Assembly: GCA_001579985.1 (NCBI GenBank)
Contig: LRSR01013995.1
Span: forward strand, 1 to 46,385
Source: Hypsibius dujardini
Taxonomy: Eukaryota > Tardigrada > Eutardigrada > Parachela > Hypsibiidae
DNA length: 46,385 nt
Direction: 5' to 3'
Shown: positions 22,686 to 33,461 of the stretch, piece after piece
How the letters are laid out: every line of letters starts with the position of its first letter
Position numbering within the stretch: the stretch's first letter is position 1
Translations under genes and position numbers: made by a program
Notes under the pieces: generated by a model
The model's input: the letters and a program-made list of their open reading frames with translations, nothing else
What the model was told of the DNA's origin: nothing
The model's database searches: none

Positions 22686-23288
22686 CAGTAAAACTCGTCT
22701 AAAGTAAACCTCAAAAATCCAAAATTTTTGTTCAACTTAGACGAGGAATTTACATTAGCCTACGGGCCCCTAAGGGCACCCCGGGGCGAGGTGGGGCGGG
22801 GAGGGGGGCGAAATTTCCCCCAATAAAACTCAGTGCTTGTAGAAATTCCGTATTTAGCCGCCGCAGCATTTTGTTTCGTATGACCGAGATCCTTCAACAG
22901 CAAAATTTTCTGGACAAGAATTAGCTCCTTTGCCAGCGTTTTACTTCAACAATCGGTGCCATTTTAACAAAATTTAGAAGGTACAAAAACTAACACATGC
23001 AGCTCAATGCGCAGATAAGCACTGCAGTGGCTTGCAGGAAAGATTAAAAGTAAGAAATAAGAGGAATTTCGTCGAAAATTTTTATGGAAAAATGTCGAAT
23101 TCAATTTAGGGGAGGTGCGTTTACATGGTGGACCGCGAAATTTGTTCAACATACCATATACAGGGAATATTTACATTAAGTTTCGCCCCCCTATGTTTTA
23201 TGTATAGGACGAAATCGGTGCAGATAGAAAGTTCAATATAGACGAGGTATTCCATATAGACGAGGTTTACATTACACGAGTTTTACTG
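22686..23288. repeat. Foldback / pogo-like MITE
   Basis: Ends are CAGTAAAACTCGTCTAAAGT at 22686 and its inverted partner ...ACACGAGTTTTACTG ending 23288. The inner arms repeat the words TAGACGAGG and TTTACATTA. CAG termini and an adjacent TA on the right resemble Tc1/pogo-type non-autonomous elements. The left side shows TG, not TA, so the target-site duplication is not proven. There is no transposase frame. It separates pseudogene F from relic G. Confidence 0.65.
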
Positions 23289-23426
23289 TACATGTAAACA
23301 CACATGCACATACAGTAGAGTTATTTTCAAATGGTCGCCTTTAATATGATATATTTTTAGAGACTAAGGAGGTTTATCTTTATATTGTAGAAATGCAAGT
23401 GTGTGTGACTGCTGTTATTCTCATGC

Positions 23427-23804
23427 TTATTGATGTTGATAATATTCCCCTCCTCGATGTGATCCATCTCCAATAGATTCAAGACTTCCCTAGTACAAAT
23501 TGTGGTTGATAGGATGTTAAGCTGTCAAGAACACGCATAGAATTATTTTTTATTTTTTATTTTCGTTGGCACTTTACCAGCATTTTCATGTTTGTCCGGC
23601 ATTTAGTATCTTTCGCCAGGCACCAGTGAACTGACTGATCAGAGCGCCGAATTCACTGCGACCGGCATTGTTAACGCGGATATCAACATGTCTCAATTTC
23701 GTCTGAATCTCTTTGAACTGCGCCAAGATCTCCTCTTCGTTCAGCAGATTCGTCTTCTAGGGGTACAACTTTCCCGCATTAACTGGTCATTCAAGTTTCA
23801 GTTC
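23427..23804 (-). pseudogene. SDR relic G, exons 2 and 3 only
   Basis: Exon 2 (23601-23804, 204 nt) retains VDIRVNNAG and IQTKLRHV but contains in-frame stops near 23790 and 23758. Exon 3 (23427-23521, 95 nt) reads ICTREVLNLLEMDHIEEG. The donor after exon 3 reads AATAA|GCATGA where other copies have ACAG|GT, and the exon 2 donor is GC, not GT. No exon 1, 4 or 5 was found nearby. Its DHIEEGNIININ block resembles pseudogene F most closely, so it is probably an old partial copy of that lineage. Confidence 0.85.
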
Positions 23805-24261
23805 CTGCGAAACATAGGTTGCGGTAATATTAGTAGGCCTCTGAGTTGTAGTAATAATAAATACACACAAAGACAGGAAAGGTGTCAAGGAGAAAAGCCG
23901 TCTTTAGTAAACTCGAAATAATAATACCGCGCGATTACACTGTGCAGTGAACACGTGACCGCAGCGGAAAATACAATGTCAGCATGCCTTGAACCTCAAA
24001 ATCGTATATCCAAGTACCAGTATCGTATTCCCAGACGATCTATGAGGTGTACGGTTGTACGATTGTAGTGTAGATACGAGTAAAAGTGATTTGCAAAAAC
24101 GGTTTGTTTGCCTTGTCGGCTTGCTTGATAGCCAGACATTTAGCTAAGTGACTTTCATTGCCGTTGGCTTATCAGTAGCGGTTCTTTCAAGATATGAGTA
24201 GATTTGAAATTGTCGTTTTTTTGAGTCACTCAACAAATATATTGTAGGTAACTGTGGGTTA
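23805..24261. other. Intergenic, G to H
   Basis: No exon 1 of relic G and no other gene is visible. AT-rich with no strong repeat. Confidence 0.4.
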
Positions 24262-25829
24262 TTATCCTTGAGCCAACATGGTCAACTCGGTGATGACGAC
24301 ATGCTCCGGCACGGACAGTACGTAGAGCACTCCGTTTGCGACGTCTTGGCAGCTGAGTGCTGTGATGTCTGGAAAACAATTGGTCAAGTTGTCGATAACA
24401 CTTGATGCCACGAGTCCCGGACAAATGCTCTGCATGTGAAGAGAAGTACTTTTAGTTGAAGACGTATGTACTGGTTGTAGGCAAAGGATATAACTTTTAG
24501 TAGAGTGATTAAATTAAATTTCTTAATTCATGCAACCGTATAGCTCTCTTACTGTAACTCGGATTTTGCGTTTCTTCTTCGTCAGTTCGGTGTGAAGAGC
24601 CTTCGTTAACGCCGCCATCATCTCCTTTGTGCCTCGGCAAAAATTCAGCCCCTCATACGTTGGATCCCACTCCGCACTGGAAGTGATAAATAACACAAGA
24701 AAATATAATATTAATTTTATTTGACCGAGAAAAAAATCACATGCCTGTTGATATTAATTATATGCCCGGATGGAACTTTATCCTCGTCCAGCAATTTCAG
24801 AGTCTCTTTGGTGCAGATTGCAGCTGTCATTATATTAACCTAATCGACATTTTTTTATTTAATTGACATACTATAATATTAAAAAAGGTGGCGGTCTACA
24901 TCCGAAATTAATTCCTGTAAATCTCGTCAGTCTTACGTCGAGCATTAAGCGCCACTCTGTCGTTGACTGACTGTCCAATCCCCCGAACAGCGAGAGTCCC
25001 ACGTTATTGACAAGGATATCCACATGGCCGCATTGCGTTTGAATCGTCTTGAACAGATCCACAATTTCATTTTCTCTAGACAAGTCGGCCTTTAACGGGA
25101 ACACTTTGCCTGAATTCGGTGGTAAACTCCCTGCTAATCCCTGAAAAAATGTAAGCAGTTTTTACGTAATACCGACAGGCTTCCTCAGGAAATCGTTTAG
25201 GGTCCTTAAGTCGGAACCCGGAACCAAGACTTCTCCTAGGTAGGGCCACCTAAGAAAAGGGGGCAAAACGCATGTTTTCTAAATTGAATCCAAAAATCGT
25301 CCTTTTGCTCCGGATCCTTTTGCAACTTGCGGAGGTGTAGGGGGTCGGATTTCCAAGGACCCCCTGGGATATCAAAACATTTTCAAAACCTTCAGTTTTC
25401 CCGTCAAATTTGAACCATTCTTACATGTTCTTAACCTATTTACAATTTTTAATAGGGTGAGTATACTGTACCCAATAAATCATAAATTTGATAGAAAAAC
25501 AATTGGATTTATCACAACTTTCAAAATGATTAGGAACAAAAGCCTGAATTTCGGGTTCAATCTTGAAAAAAATGCATTTTTCCTCTTTGCCCACCTCCTT
25601 GTTCTTTCAAGAGGGGTTCTCCTGATTCCGACTTATAATGACTCTAAACGAGGCCCTCGATTGTCGTTTAGGGCCATACTTTGTACCAATGTCTCACCTC
25701 GAGAGTTGAGACGTTCCGGGCACAAGCAAACACATTTACTCCAGCTCGCGCAAGTCCTTCTGCAATGGCAAAACCAATTCCGGCTGATGCTCCCGTTACC
25801 AACGCATGCTTGCCTTGCCAACGCTCCAT
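24262..25829 (-). CDS. SDR gene H, catalytic Tyr replaced by Cys
   Basis: Five exons (minus strand): 25698-25829, 24937-25140, 24745-24839, 24553-24676, 24262-24429, giving 723 nt and 240 aa, with no frameshift or stop. The cofactor loop TGASAGIG and CARN are intact. The NNAG motif reads NNVG, AGH after the catalytic Ser reads AEW, and the YxxxK motif reads CRGTK, so residue 157 is Cys where Tyr should act as the general acid/base. Intron 3 has a GC donor (ACAG|GCATGT). Exons 4 and 5 are shorter than usual. The sequence suggests a protein that may bind NADP(H) but not catalyse the usual reaction. It could instead be a pseudogene not yet broken. Gene J shares all these changes. Confidence 0.85.
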
Positions 25830-26343
25830 ATATCTTCGTAGCTGTATAATAATTATGTACCAGGTTTGCCGGTGTATCGGATAAGCAATTCACAAAGAGG
25901 TTTCTCAAGCTTTCGTGAGATGAGGATACAGGGAAGATCCTTACTAAACTCTGCGTGCGTCCAGAACCAGAAATCTACAATATATTTGTTGTGCAGTACT
26001 GCAGCTAAAGCAGAAAATATCCAAGGATTCCTGCAATTAATGCTGACATGCTGCTTTTGAATTATTTTCAGCTGACTGTTGCGCTTCGAGCACACGTCTA
26101 CTGGGCATACATGCTAAATAGTTTACCCAAGGATTGCACATGCGGCAAGTAAACATTAGCTTTGATAGTCGTCCGCATTATCTCTTACAGATAAAATGAA
26201 AGTATCGCAGATATCATGTTAAAATGTTAATTACTCGAATTCATTTTTATTATAGTTTTCGGATGTTCTTGGACAACCAGGCAGAATAATAAGTTCCCGT
26301 ATATTCGTCTTTTCCCGTGTTTTTCTTATTGCTCGTAAATATT
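25830..26343. other. Intergenic, H to I
   Basis: No recognised gene, repeat or strong regulatory motif. The open frames here on both strands lack any family signature. Confidence 0.4.
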
Positions 26344-28209
26344 CTACATAAGTTGACCGTTCGGGACGATCGTGAGTTCGCTGATGACCACGTGGTTGGG
26401 AGCTCCCACGACGTAGAGGACCGCATCGGAGATGTCCTTGCAGTCGAGAGCTCCGAGTGCGGCGAAATCCTCGGTAAACGCACCGGCTTCAATGTGTGCC
26501 TTCACACCCCGAGAAAGGACCAATCCGGGCGAAATACTCTGTTAGAAGTGCGAGAAAATCCTCAACAATTGCAGGCCACAAAAAAGAATCCAGCAAGCAA
26601 CGTTCATACTCGTACCGTGACGCGGATCTTGCTCTTTTTCTGGACCAGTTCGGTGTGTAAGGCTTTAGTCAGGGCGGCCAGCATGTGCTTAGTGCCGCTA
26701 TAGAAGCCGGAACCGCTGGCGATCAGAGCGTGGTTATGGTGTCCAGCGATGCTAAACGGCAATGGCACATTTCATGTCTTTCGAAGCCATCAAGTACTTG
26801 AACTTTTGGCGTAATTACTTTATTTTCTAAATCATGGGAAATAGTGAAGTTTCATTTATACTTGACATATCTCCGTGGAGGAGTGACTGTATGTGAACAA
26901 ATATTAGCGAGTTGAAAACTGAAAATTCATCTAAATTTGTGTCCCGTTTCTTGTAGTGTAAAAGCTGCTTCGATAAAGAAGGTTTTTGAAGGCGGCTAAG
27001 GAGACATTCAAAGGACAAATAAGGTATTTCATAGACATGAAGAACAAACATAAGAATAATTTATCCGTAGAAGATACCAGTTTCCCATTTTAAGTACAGA
27101 AGTAAGTGTGGGTAGAGTAAGCGACAGAATTTAATTTAACGGAGGGTTCCCGAAATGGGAAAAGGGGCGGGACAAGGGTAATACTTGAACAATCAACCAA
27201 TCAACCAGCGGAGCTCCGGAGCAATCGGAGCGGAGTTGATTGGTTGATTGTTCACGTATTATCCCTGCCCCGCCCCTTTTGCCCATTTCCGGGACTCTCC
27301 ATTAGATTAAATTCTGTCGCTTATTGTACACGCCACCGACGCCATTCATATTTTAAAGTATTTTTAGGGGATCAACTCCGCTCCGATTGCTCCGGATCTC
27401 CGGTGGTTGATTGGTTGATTGCTCAAGTATTATCCCTGCCCTGCCCCTTTTGCCCATTTCCGGGACTCTCCATTAGATTAAATTCTGTCGCTTACTGTAT
27501 ACTGCATAGCATAACACGTTTACTATATTAAGTATTAAATTTACCCATTCTCTCTGACAAAAATGTTTGGGAAAAAAACTAACTATACCTGTTCATAATG
27601 ATGATGTGCCCATCTTCGATATGGTCCTGTTCCAGCAGTTTCAACGTCTCCCGTGTGCAAATCGACGTCGACAGGACATTCAACTTAATAAATAAAAACA
27701 TTCGTAAATTTGTTGAACTTGAACTTTTGTCAAGAATTTTCGTTAAACCAGGTTAATCTTTAGTTGTATTAAAATGCATTTTAAGTTGTATATTCTATTT
27801 TGCGTACGTCAAGCATTCTGCGCCAGTCCGAGGTGGATTGACTAGCCAGACCGCTGGTTTCGCACGCCCCGGCGTTATTAACCAGCACGTCAACGTGACC
27901 GAATTTCGTCTGGATGTCCTTGAACAAAGCCAGGAGCTCGTCTTCGTTCTGCAAATTGGTCTTATAAGGATACAATTTTCCCGATGATCCAGGAAGCGTT
28001 TGTTTGATATCCTGCGGAATATATAAAGATAGTTAAAAGCACCATTTCTTTTAAGTTCACCTTCAAGTCCTACTTACTTCCAGGGTTGCAGGGTTCCGAG
28101 CGCATGCGATAACATTCATCCCGGCCTGCAGGAGGCCTTCAACGATGGCGAATCCTATTCCAGCTGAGGCACCAGTCACTAGAGCGTATTTTCCCCTCCA
28201 TCGTTCCAT
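26344..28209 (-). CDS. SDR gene I, DHRS11-like reductase
   Basis: Five exons (minus strand): 28078-28209, 27808-28011, 27589-27683, 26616-26751, 26344-26538, giving 762 nt and 253 aa, all GT-AG. It opens MERWRGKYALVTGASAGIGF. CARNPATLE closes exon 1, VLVNNAG lies in exon 2, and CTRETLKLLEQDHIEDG in exon 3. The catalytic Ser codon is split by intron 3, and exon 4 has FYSGTK with Tyr and Lys in place. Exon 5 gives SISPGLVLSRGV and ends NGQLM-stop. The third intron (837 bp) contains a hairpin repeat. The active site is complete, so this is probably a working NADP(H) oxidoreductase. It resembles pseudogenes F and G (shared DHIED/DHIEEG). Confidence 0.92.
27113..27504. repeat. Hairpin element with a third partial arm
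   Basis: The arms 27115-27230 and 27233-27330 are near-perfect inverted copies (AAGCGACAGAATTTAAT ... ATTAAATTCTGTCGCTT; AATCAACCAATCAAC in the centre). A third copy of one arm lies at 27371-27500. It sits in intron 3 of gene I. RNA from either strand would fold into a ~110-bp stem. Confidence 0.85.
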
Positions 28210-28421
28210 TTATTATTTTACGAACGGAAAACCCGTAGACAGAAAGATGAGTGCAACCGTAGGGAAAGATTGGGGGGAAAATCGCGTTGAATAGAATCGT
28301 TTTTGAACCGTTTAAAAACTCATCTCCGAATGCAGTAATCATTAAACTACTGATAAGGCGTGCGGTGTACTCTGCAGACAGAATTTTGGTTTGTGCACGT
28401 GATACATTACTGAGATGCCTT

Positions 28422-28569
28422 CGAGTCTGTCACTATTGCTTTGCTGTTTATTGTGCGTTTTGCTTAGACTCTCGCAATGACGACGACGAATGACGAATGA
28501 CGAGTCTGTCACTGTTGCTTTGCTGTTTATTGTGCGTTTTGCTTAGACTCTCACAATGACGACGACGGA
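28422..28569. repeat. Two-copy ~79-bp tandem repeat
   Basis: CGAGTCTGTCACTATTGCTT starts the first unit at 28422, and the same sequence with one change starts the second unit at 28501. Both continue through TGCTGTTTATTGTGCGTTTT and CAATGACGACGAC. Confidence 0.85.
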
Positions 28570-28932
28570 AACCGACCCGGAACTCACACTTGGTTTTGGG
28601 TGCTTGATTGTTGAATTGAAGATACTTTTGTAATTGTATGTTTGTGATTGATCGATCGATCGATTGATTGATTATTTGACAGTGCTTGACGTGGAAGAAG
28701 TCACCCAAGAAGATGAGGATCAGCAGCGAGAGAAACCGGAAAAGGAGGAGATTGATGGTGCTGCGGCGGGTGGCGGAACTGCTGGCGGCGTTTTACTCCT
28801 GTGCTTTGTGGTTGGTGACTATCTCTTCCGACGGCGTCAATCAATCAATCCCTCAATTAATACCGCTCGAGAGCAGATGCTGATGATTAATTTTAATTAG
28901 CGCGCAAATACTGTTTAGTTCTTCTAATTGTA

Positions 28933-29075
28933 CTGTAGTGCCACAATTATAACGGTCGGTTAAGCCCCGCCTCCGTCACACGCGCCTCTATCATCAATGG
29001 GCACTCAGCCAACACACACAGGCCGAGTATGCTACCCGGGTGTTTAAACCGACCGTTATAATCGTGGCACTACAG
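28933..29075. repeat. Short MITE with ~33-bp inverted ends
   Basis: CTGTAGTGCCACAATTATAA at 28933 is matched in inverse by TTATAATCGTGGCACTACAG ending 29075. The ends continue through CGGTCGGTTTAA and TTTAAACCGACCG. Total 143 bp, no coding capacity. Confidence 0.8.
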
Positions 29076-29129
29076 CACGCTTCAAGCAGCTAAAAGGAAT
29101 CTCATTCGTGGTACTTATTAAAGCTATTT

Positions 29130-29412
29130 AAAAAAGATCGTGCTGTTGATGAACGGTTCCAGCTTGTTTACATCCATCTCGATCAGCTGGTCGTTACTGG
29201 CACCCTTAGGTCCGAAGTGCGCCGGTGTAACTCCAATCTCCTTCCGGTTGGTGGCGTTCAGGCATCATCTCAACTGCTCGTTCATGGGTAAAACGGAGGT
29301 GGTCGCACCGATTTCTGCACACATGTTGCAGATGGTGCCCGTGCCGGTGCAGGAGATGGATTCAGTACCGGGGCCGTGGTACTTCATGATGATGCCGGTG
29401 CCATTTTCAAAA
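29130..29412 (-). pseudogene. ACO2: Mitochondrial aconitase processed-pseudogene fragment
   Basis: The minus-strand frame reads [37 protein letters not shown], then DQLIEMDVNKLEPFIN. These match the mitochondrial aconitase region around the Fe-S ligand Cys and the [13 protein letters not shown] signature, in the right order and without introns. A TGA at 29265-29267 interrupts it, the segment between the signature and DQLIE is altered, and the rest of the ~780-aa enzyme is absent. It is best explained as a truncated retrocopy. It lies between SDR genes I and J and has no role in that array. Confidence 0.85.
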
Positions 29413-30636
29413 ACATCAGTTTTTCCATGAATTTAGAATTATTGTCCATTGTTTTGAACACCCCAGTGCTCCCATCGGTATTCACTATTAAGCAGCTTGC
29501 GAACCTCAACGACCTCAACGAAGCTCAAATTTCATTGAAAACTGACATTTTTTAAAATGTTTTGAAATCCCGAGGGGCCTTGTAAATTGGACTCCCACAC
29601 TCCGCACAAGTTTCAAAATGATCACAGACAAGAGGTCCAATTTTGAGTTTATTTGTGAAAAGAAAAATGCATTTTTCTTTTCACAATTTTCATAATTTCA
29701 CAATTTTCACAATTTCTCTTTTTTTTTCAAATTTTGCCAGTTTGTTCACCCTTTCTGGGCCTGGTTCCTACTGGTAAGGGGCTTAGACTGCAAGTCACTC
29801 CCCGCCCCCCTATTATTTGATTTTACGAGTACTGACCAATTTCCCTTTGAGTGATTATAACAAACATGGTAATGTTGGAAAGCCCATCCGTTTCTCAATC
29901 TCCTTGTATAAAACCACGACGTTTGACATCGGTCAAGTATAAAATGGTGTGACGAAAGCTCAAGAGGTGAAACAAAATGGGGTTTTCGTCTGCGCATGGT
30001 CCAATATTTAGGGTTCCAATTTTTTTCCCAAAAGAAAACCTAATGGATTCTAAAACAATTTAATCTTTAATTTATCAAGTTAGGGAACAACGGTTAACAT
30101 CTCAAAAACCGAAAGTGAGAGGGGATAAGAAGGGGAAAGGGGAAGGTAACTTGTAGCCTAAACCTTGTTAAGGACCCTAAACGAGCCTCCGCCCCCCCGT
30201 ACTAGTACATCCCTTTTACTATTGTCTCCCCACCTTTTCACGCCAATTTCCCTGTGGTCACCCCCTTTCCCCAAATAATATATAATTTCAAAATCAAACT
30301 AATTCGTCATATTAATGGTAGCTCGTGGCAATATCTTTTTTCTGCTCATATTCATTGGATTGAAAAGCACGAAAATTCTTAGTTTTTTTTAGGTTGAGGG
30401 TGTGTAATGTCTTTAATTAGCGCCGTACAGGTTATTCTATAAAACACGTCATGCATGGTTTTGGGTCTCTATGATAAAAGCTTAAGCCCCGACGTTAGCA
30501 TTTTTGTGGCATAAGTCGTCACGTTCACTTAGTGCTGAAAGAGTTGAGATTGACGCTAATTTTGATTTGATTTGATGAAATTAAGCTTTTGCCAAAGTTG
30601 AATTTATCCGCAGAAAAAGAAAGAAATTGGTTTAAA
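29413..30636. other. Intergenic, aconitase fragment to gene J
   Basis: No gene recognised. Near 29650-29740 there is a run of TTTTCACAATTT repeats. The open frame 29746-29997 (minus) has no recognised domain. Confidence 0.4.
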
Positions 30637-31948
30637 TCAGTGTGCTTCAAAAGACAGTTCTGTGATTACAACCTGCTCCGGTACCGATAAAACGTAAAGA
30701 ACACCATCGGCGACGTCTTGGCAGTTGAGAGCCGGGGAATCTTCGTGACCGGTCAGTTGGTCGTCCTTCAGGAGCTCTTGCACGCTGCGAGATGCCACAA
30801 GTCCCGGTCTGATGCTCTGCACGGTAAAAAAATGTAATAATTTCTTAATAAGATACTTAAACCTTATACATTTAATATTTTCTTAAAAATTGCCCACACT
30901 TAAATACATTCAATAATATATTTAATAATACATTTAATATTACATGCAGTAATACATTTAATATTTTCAAAAGAAAATACCTTTACCTTTACACATTGAG
31001 TATTACATTTAATAATGCATTTAATATTATCCTAATAAAATACCTATACCAACGCCTTACCGTAACCCTGATTTTGCTCTTCTTCTGCAAGAGCTCATAC
31101 CGCAGTGCTTTCGTCAAGGCAGACGTCATCTCCTTCGTAGCACCGCAGAAATTCAGTCCCACATAACTCGGATCCCATTCCGCGCTACAGAAATCACAGA
31201 GCATGCTAATATCATTAAATTGATATACATTTTAAATGTAATACGCGACCATAACTATGTATTTTAAATGTGATCATTGGATTGCATAGCACTTGAAATT
31301 TAATCGTAGTAATTGAAATGTAATTAACCAAACATACTAAATTATATTACTGTAATAGCCAACAATTATGTGCGAGAGGCTTGCCTGTTGATGTTGATAA
31401 TATGGCCGGTCTGGACGTTATCTTCCTTCAGCAATCGCAAGGTCTCTCGCGTGCAGATGGAAGCTGTCATAACATTCACCTGAAAATAATCGATCATTTT
31501 GGAACATGGCCTGGCAAAGAGAACGGCGCGCTGACCAACTTCGTTACCTCAAGCATGAGGCGCCAATCGTCAGAGGCCTGACCGTCCAGACCACCCGAAA
31601 GGCAATTTACCACGTTATTCACGAGGATATCGACATGCCCACATCTCGTCTGTATCGTTTGGAATATGCTTTTAATTTGTTCCTCTTTGGACAGATCAAC
31701 TTTCAGAGGATAAATCGTCCCTGAATTTGAAGGTAAACTGGCAGTCAATTCCTGAATAAACGATTCAAGCCGGTAATGAATTGGTGGATCTCACAAAATG
31801 AGGTCGGAAATGTTACCTCAAGTGAAGCCACATTCCTAGCACATGCAAAGACGTTAATTCCGGCGCGAACGAGTCCTTCGGTAATGGCAAAGCCAATTCC
31901 GGCGGATGATCCCGTCACCAATGCAAATTTGCCTCTCCATCGCTCCAT
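30637..31948 (-). CDS. SDR gene J, catalytic Tyr replaced by Cys
   Basis: Five exons (minus strand): 31817-31948, 31548-31751, 31385-31479, 31061-31184, 30637-30816, giving 735 nt and 244 aa, open throughout. TGSSAGIG and CARN are present. The NNAG motif reads NNVV, AGH reads AEW, and YxxxK reads CGATK (Cys 157), as in gene H. Intron 3 has a GC donor (ACAG|GCAAGC). Exon 5 gives SIRPGLVASRSV and ends ELSFEAH-stop, shorter than typical members. A fragment of this gene (J') sits 4,560 bp to the right. It is likely to bind a cofactor but not to catalyse the usual reaction. An alternative is an early pseudogene. Confidence 0.87.
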
Positions 31949-32358
31949 TGTGTAAAAGGAGAAAAAATTTACAGCCTTCGTAGAAGAAACCCGTGTTGCA
32001 ATGAACCATTAACGATAGTGCAGAGGATTGGTGGTGGTATCATTCAGACATTCTGCGGTCGTCGATTCAGACTTTGGAAGGCGGGTGATAAAGTCCCTAA
32101 TGTGATAAACGGGATGTTCTTTTGTTTATCTTTCTGTTCTTGGATTCGACTCCGCCCCTTTGTTCCTTTCGCCTGAAGCACTTTCCGCTTAGCCATACTT
32201 TTCTACCACCTTTGCCGTGTGCGCCGTGTGCGGGTTTTGTTTATTCATCAGTGTGGTCCTTTACAGTAAGGGTGTTCAAAGTTCAACCAACTGGCCAACC
32301 AACCAATCGACCAACTGGAGGGTGAGCCGAAATACAGACGTCTCATACTTTCGGACGT

Positions 32359-32689
32359 CTCATACTTTCATAAGTGTATTCAAAGTTCGCTTATTTGCAG
32401 CGTTTATTTCGCTATTTCAAACTCGCTAACCTCCCTGGTTTTGCACGCCCTTGCAAGGGTGATGCAAGGACATGCCCCCTGGCTTACCTGAGGCTGTGTC
32501 TTCTTCTCTAACCTCAACTCACATGGACCATTCACAAGACAGATGCACACAATTAGCGAGCAGATAACCGAGAAAAGGAGCTCCTTGGCTGCTTTTCTCG
32601 CTCATCTTCAAACCCAGGGAAATTAACGAGTTTGAAATAGCGAAATAAACGCTGCAAATAAGCGAATTTCAAATACCCTCAGTATGAGG
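32359..32689. repeat. MITE with ~60-bp inverted ends
   Basis: The left end (CTCATACTTTCATAAGTGTA, then TTCGCTTATTTGCAGCG and TTTCGCTATTTCAAACTCG) is inverted at the right (CGAGTTTGAAATAGCG, CGCTGCAAATAAGCGAA, AGTATGAG). The centre is about 190 bp. No coding frame. Confidence 0.8.
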
Positions 32690-32693
32690 AGAA

Positions 32694-32859
32694 GTGTGTA
32701 GTTCGGTTCACCCTCCAGTTGCTCGATAAATCGGCTCACTCATGGGTTTCTCTTTGATGGCAACTGCTTTCGAAAATCAAACAATCAAGCACATGCCACC
32801 AAACAGAAAGCCATGAGTAAGTCGATTTATGGACCAAACGGAGGGTGAGCCGAAATACA
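32694..32859. repeat. MITE copy 1 (CGGCTCACCCTCCA family)
   Basis: Inverted ends TTCGGTTCACCCTCCAGTTG and GGAGGGTGAGCCGAAATAC. Inner words are GATAAATCGGCTCACTCATG and CAATCAAGCACATGCCACC. It is intact, and corresponds to the split copy left of gene L (36234-36262 plus 40664-40725). Confidence 0.8.
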
Positions 32860-33461
32860 GATTTCACCTCATAGTTTGCAGTTGGTTGTAGCTTTGCTGT
32901 ATTTCCCCCGTCGTGTCGTTGAATGATCTAATTCGTCAAGCCTTTCTTTCCCGAAGGTCGCTAGGACCTTTGCCATTTTTTGCACCACCGATCCCACCGC
33001 ATCTCTTCGGCATATGGAATTGTCATGGGAATCTCGAGGTCTTCGCAGGAGTCATCCTCCGAACACCACTTCTCCTGTCCGGGATTTCCCTCGAACCGCC
33101 CTTGCGCGCCACACTAATCCTACACACGTTATTTCACGCCGTCATAAAAATTGGAACATCCTACCATATTTTGTCCTATAAGGGATCGAAGCAAGAATTA
33201 GCTCGACGACCCAGCTGATAGGATCGAAAAACATCTGACTCTCTCAGTAGATTCAACTACCATTCTTAGTGTAGAAATTCCTGACAACAGATCGCCTTTC
33301 TGGACACAAACACTGCATACATACTGATGTGTATTTTTTAAGTCAATTTATCGTATTGAAAACCTGCTCTAAACCCTTTGTGTTCGCTTCATAGTTCGGA
33401 ATAGTACTAACCCGAAAAAGACAAAATAGGAATGATATTCCACTTAGAAGCTCATTCGAGA

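Larger units (their letters stand above)
28210..29129. other. Intergenic, right of gene I
   Basis: Contains a two-copy ~79-bp tandem repeat (28422-28569), a short GATC/GATT run near 28650-28677 and a MITE (28933-29075). The open frame 28664-28900 is acidic at its start but has no recognisable domain. No gene called. Confidence 0.45.
31949..33461. other. Intergenic, J to K
   Basis: Holds two repeats (32359-32689 and 32694-32859). From about 33140 to 33350 it matches 40748-40960 left of gene L. The stretch 32884-33145 is absent from the L side. No gene recognised. Confidence 0.5.

Noticed and set aside
28664-28900. Plus-strand frame with an acidic start and a hydrophobic patch
   Set aside because: No domain, splice sites or homologue recognised. 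It overlaps simple GATT repeats and the alternative frames are equally open.
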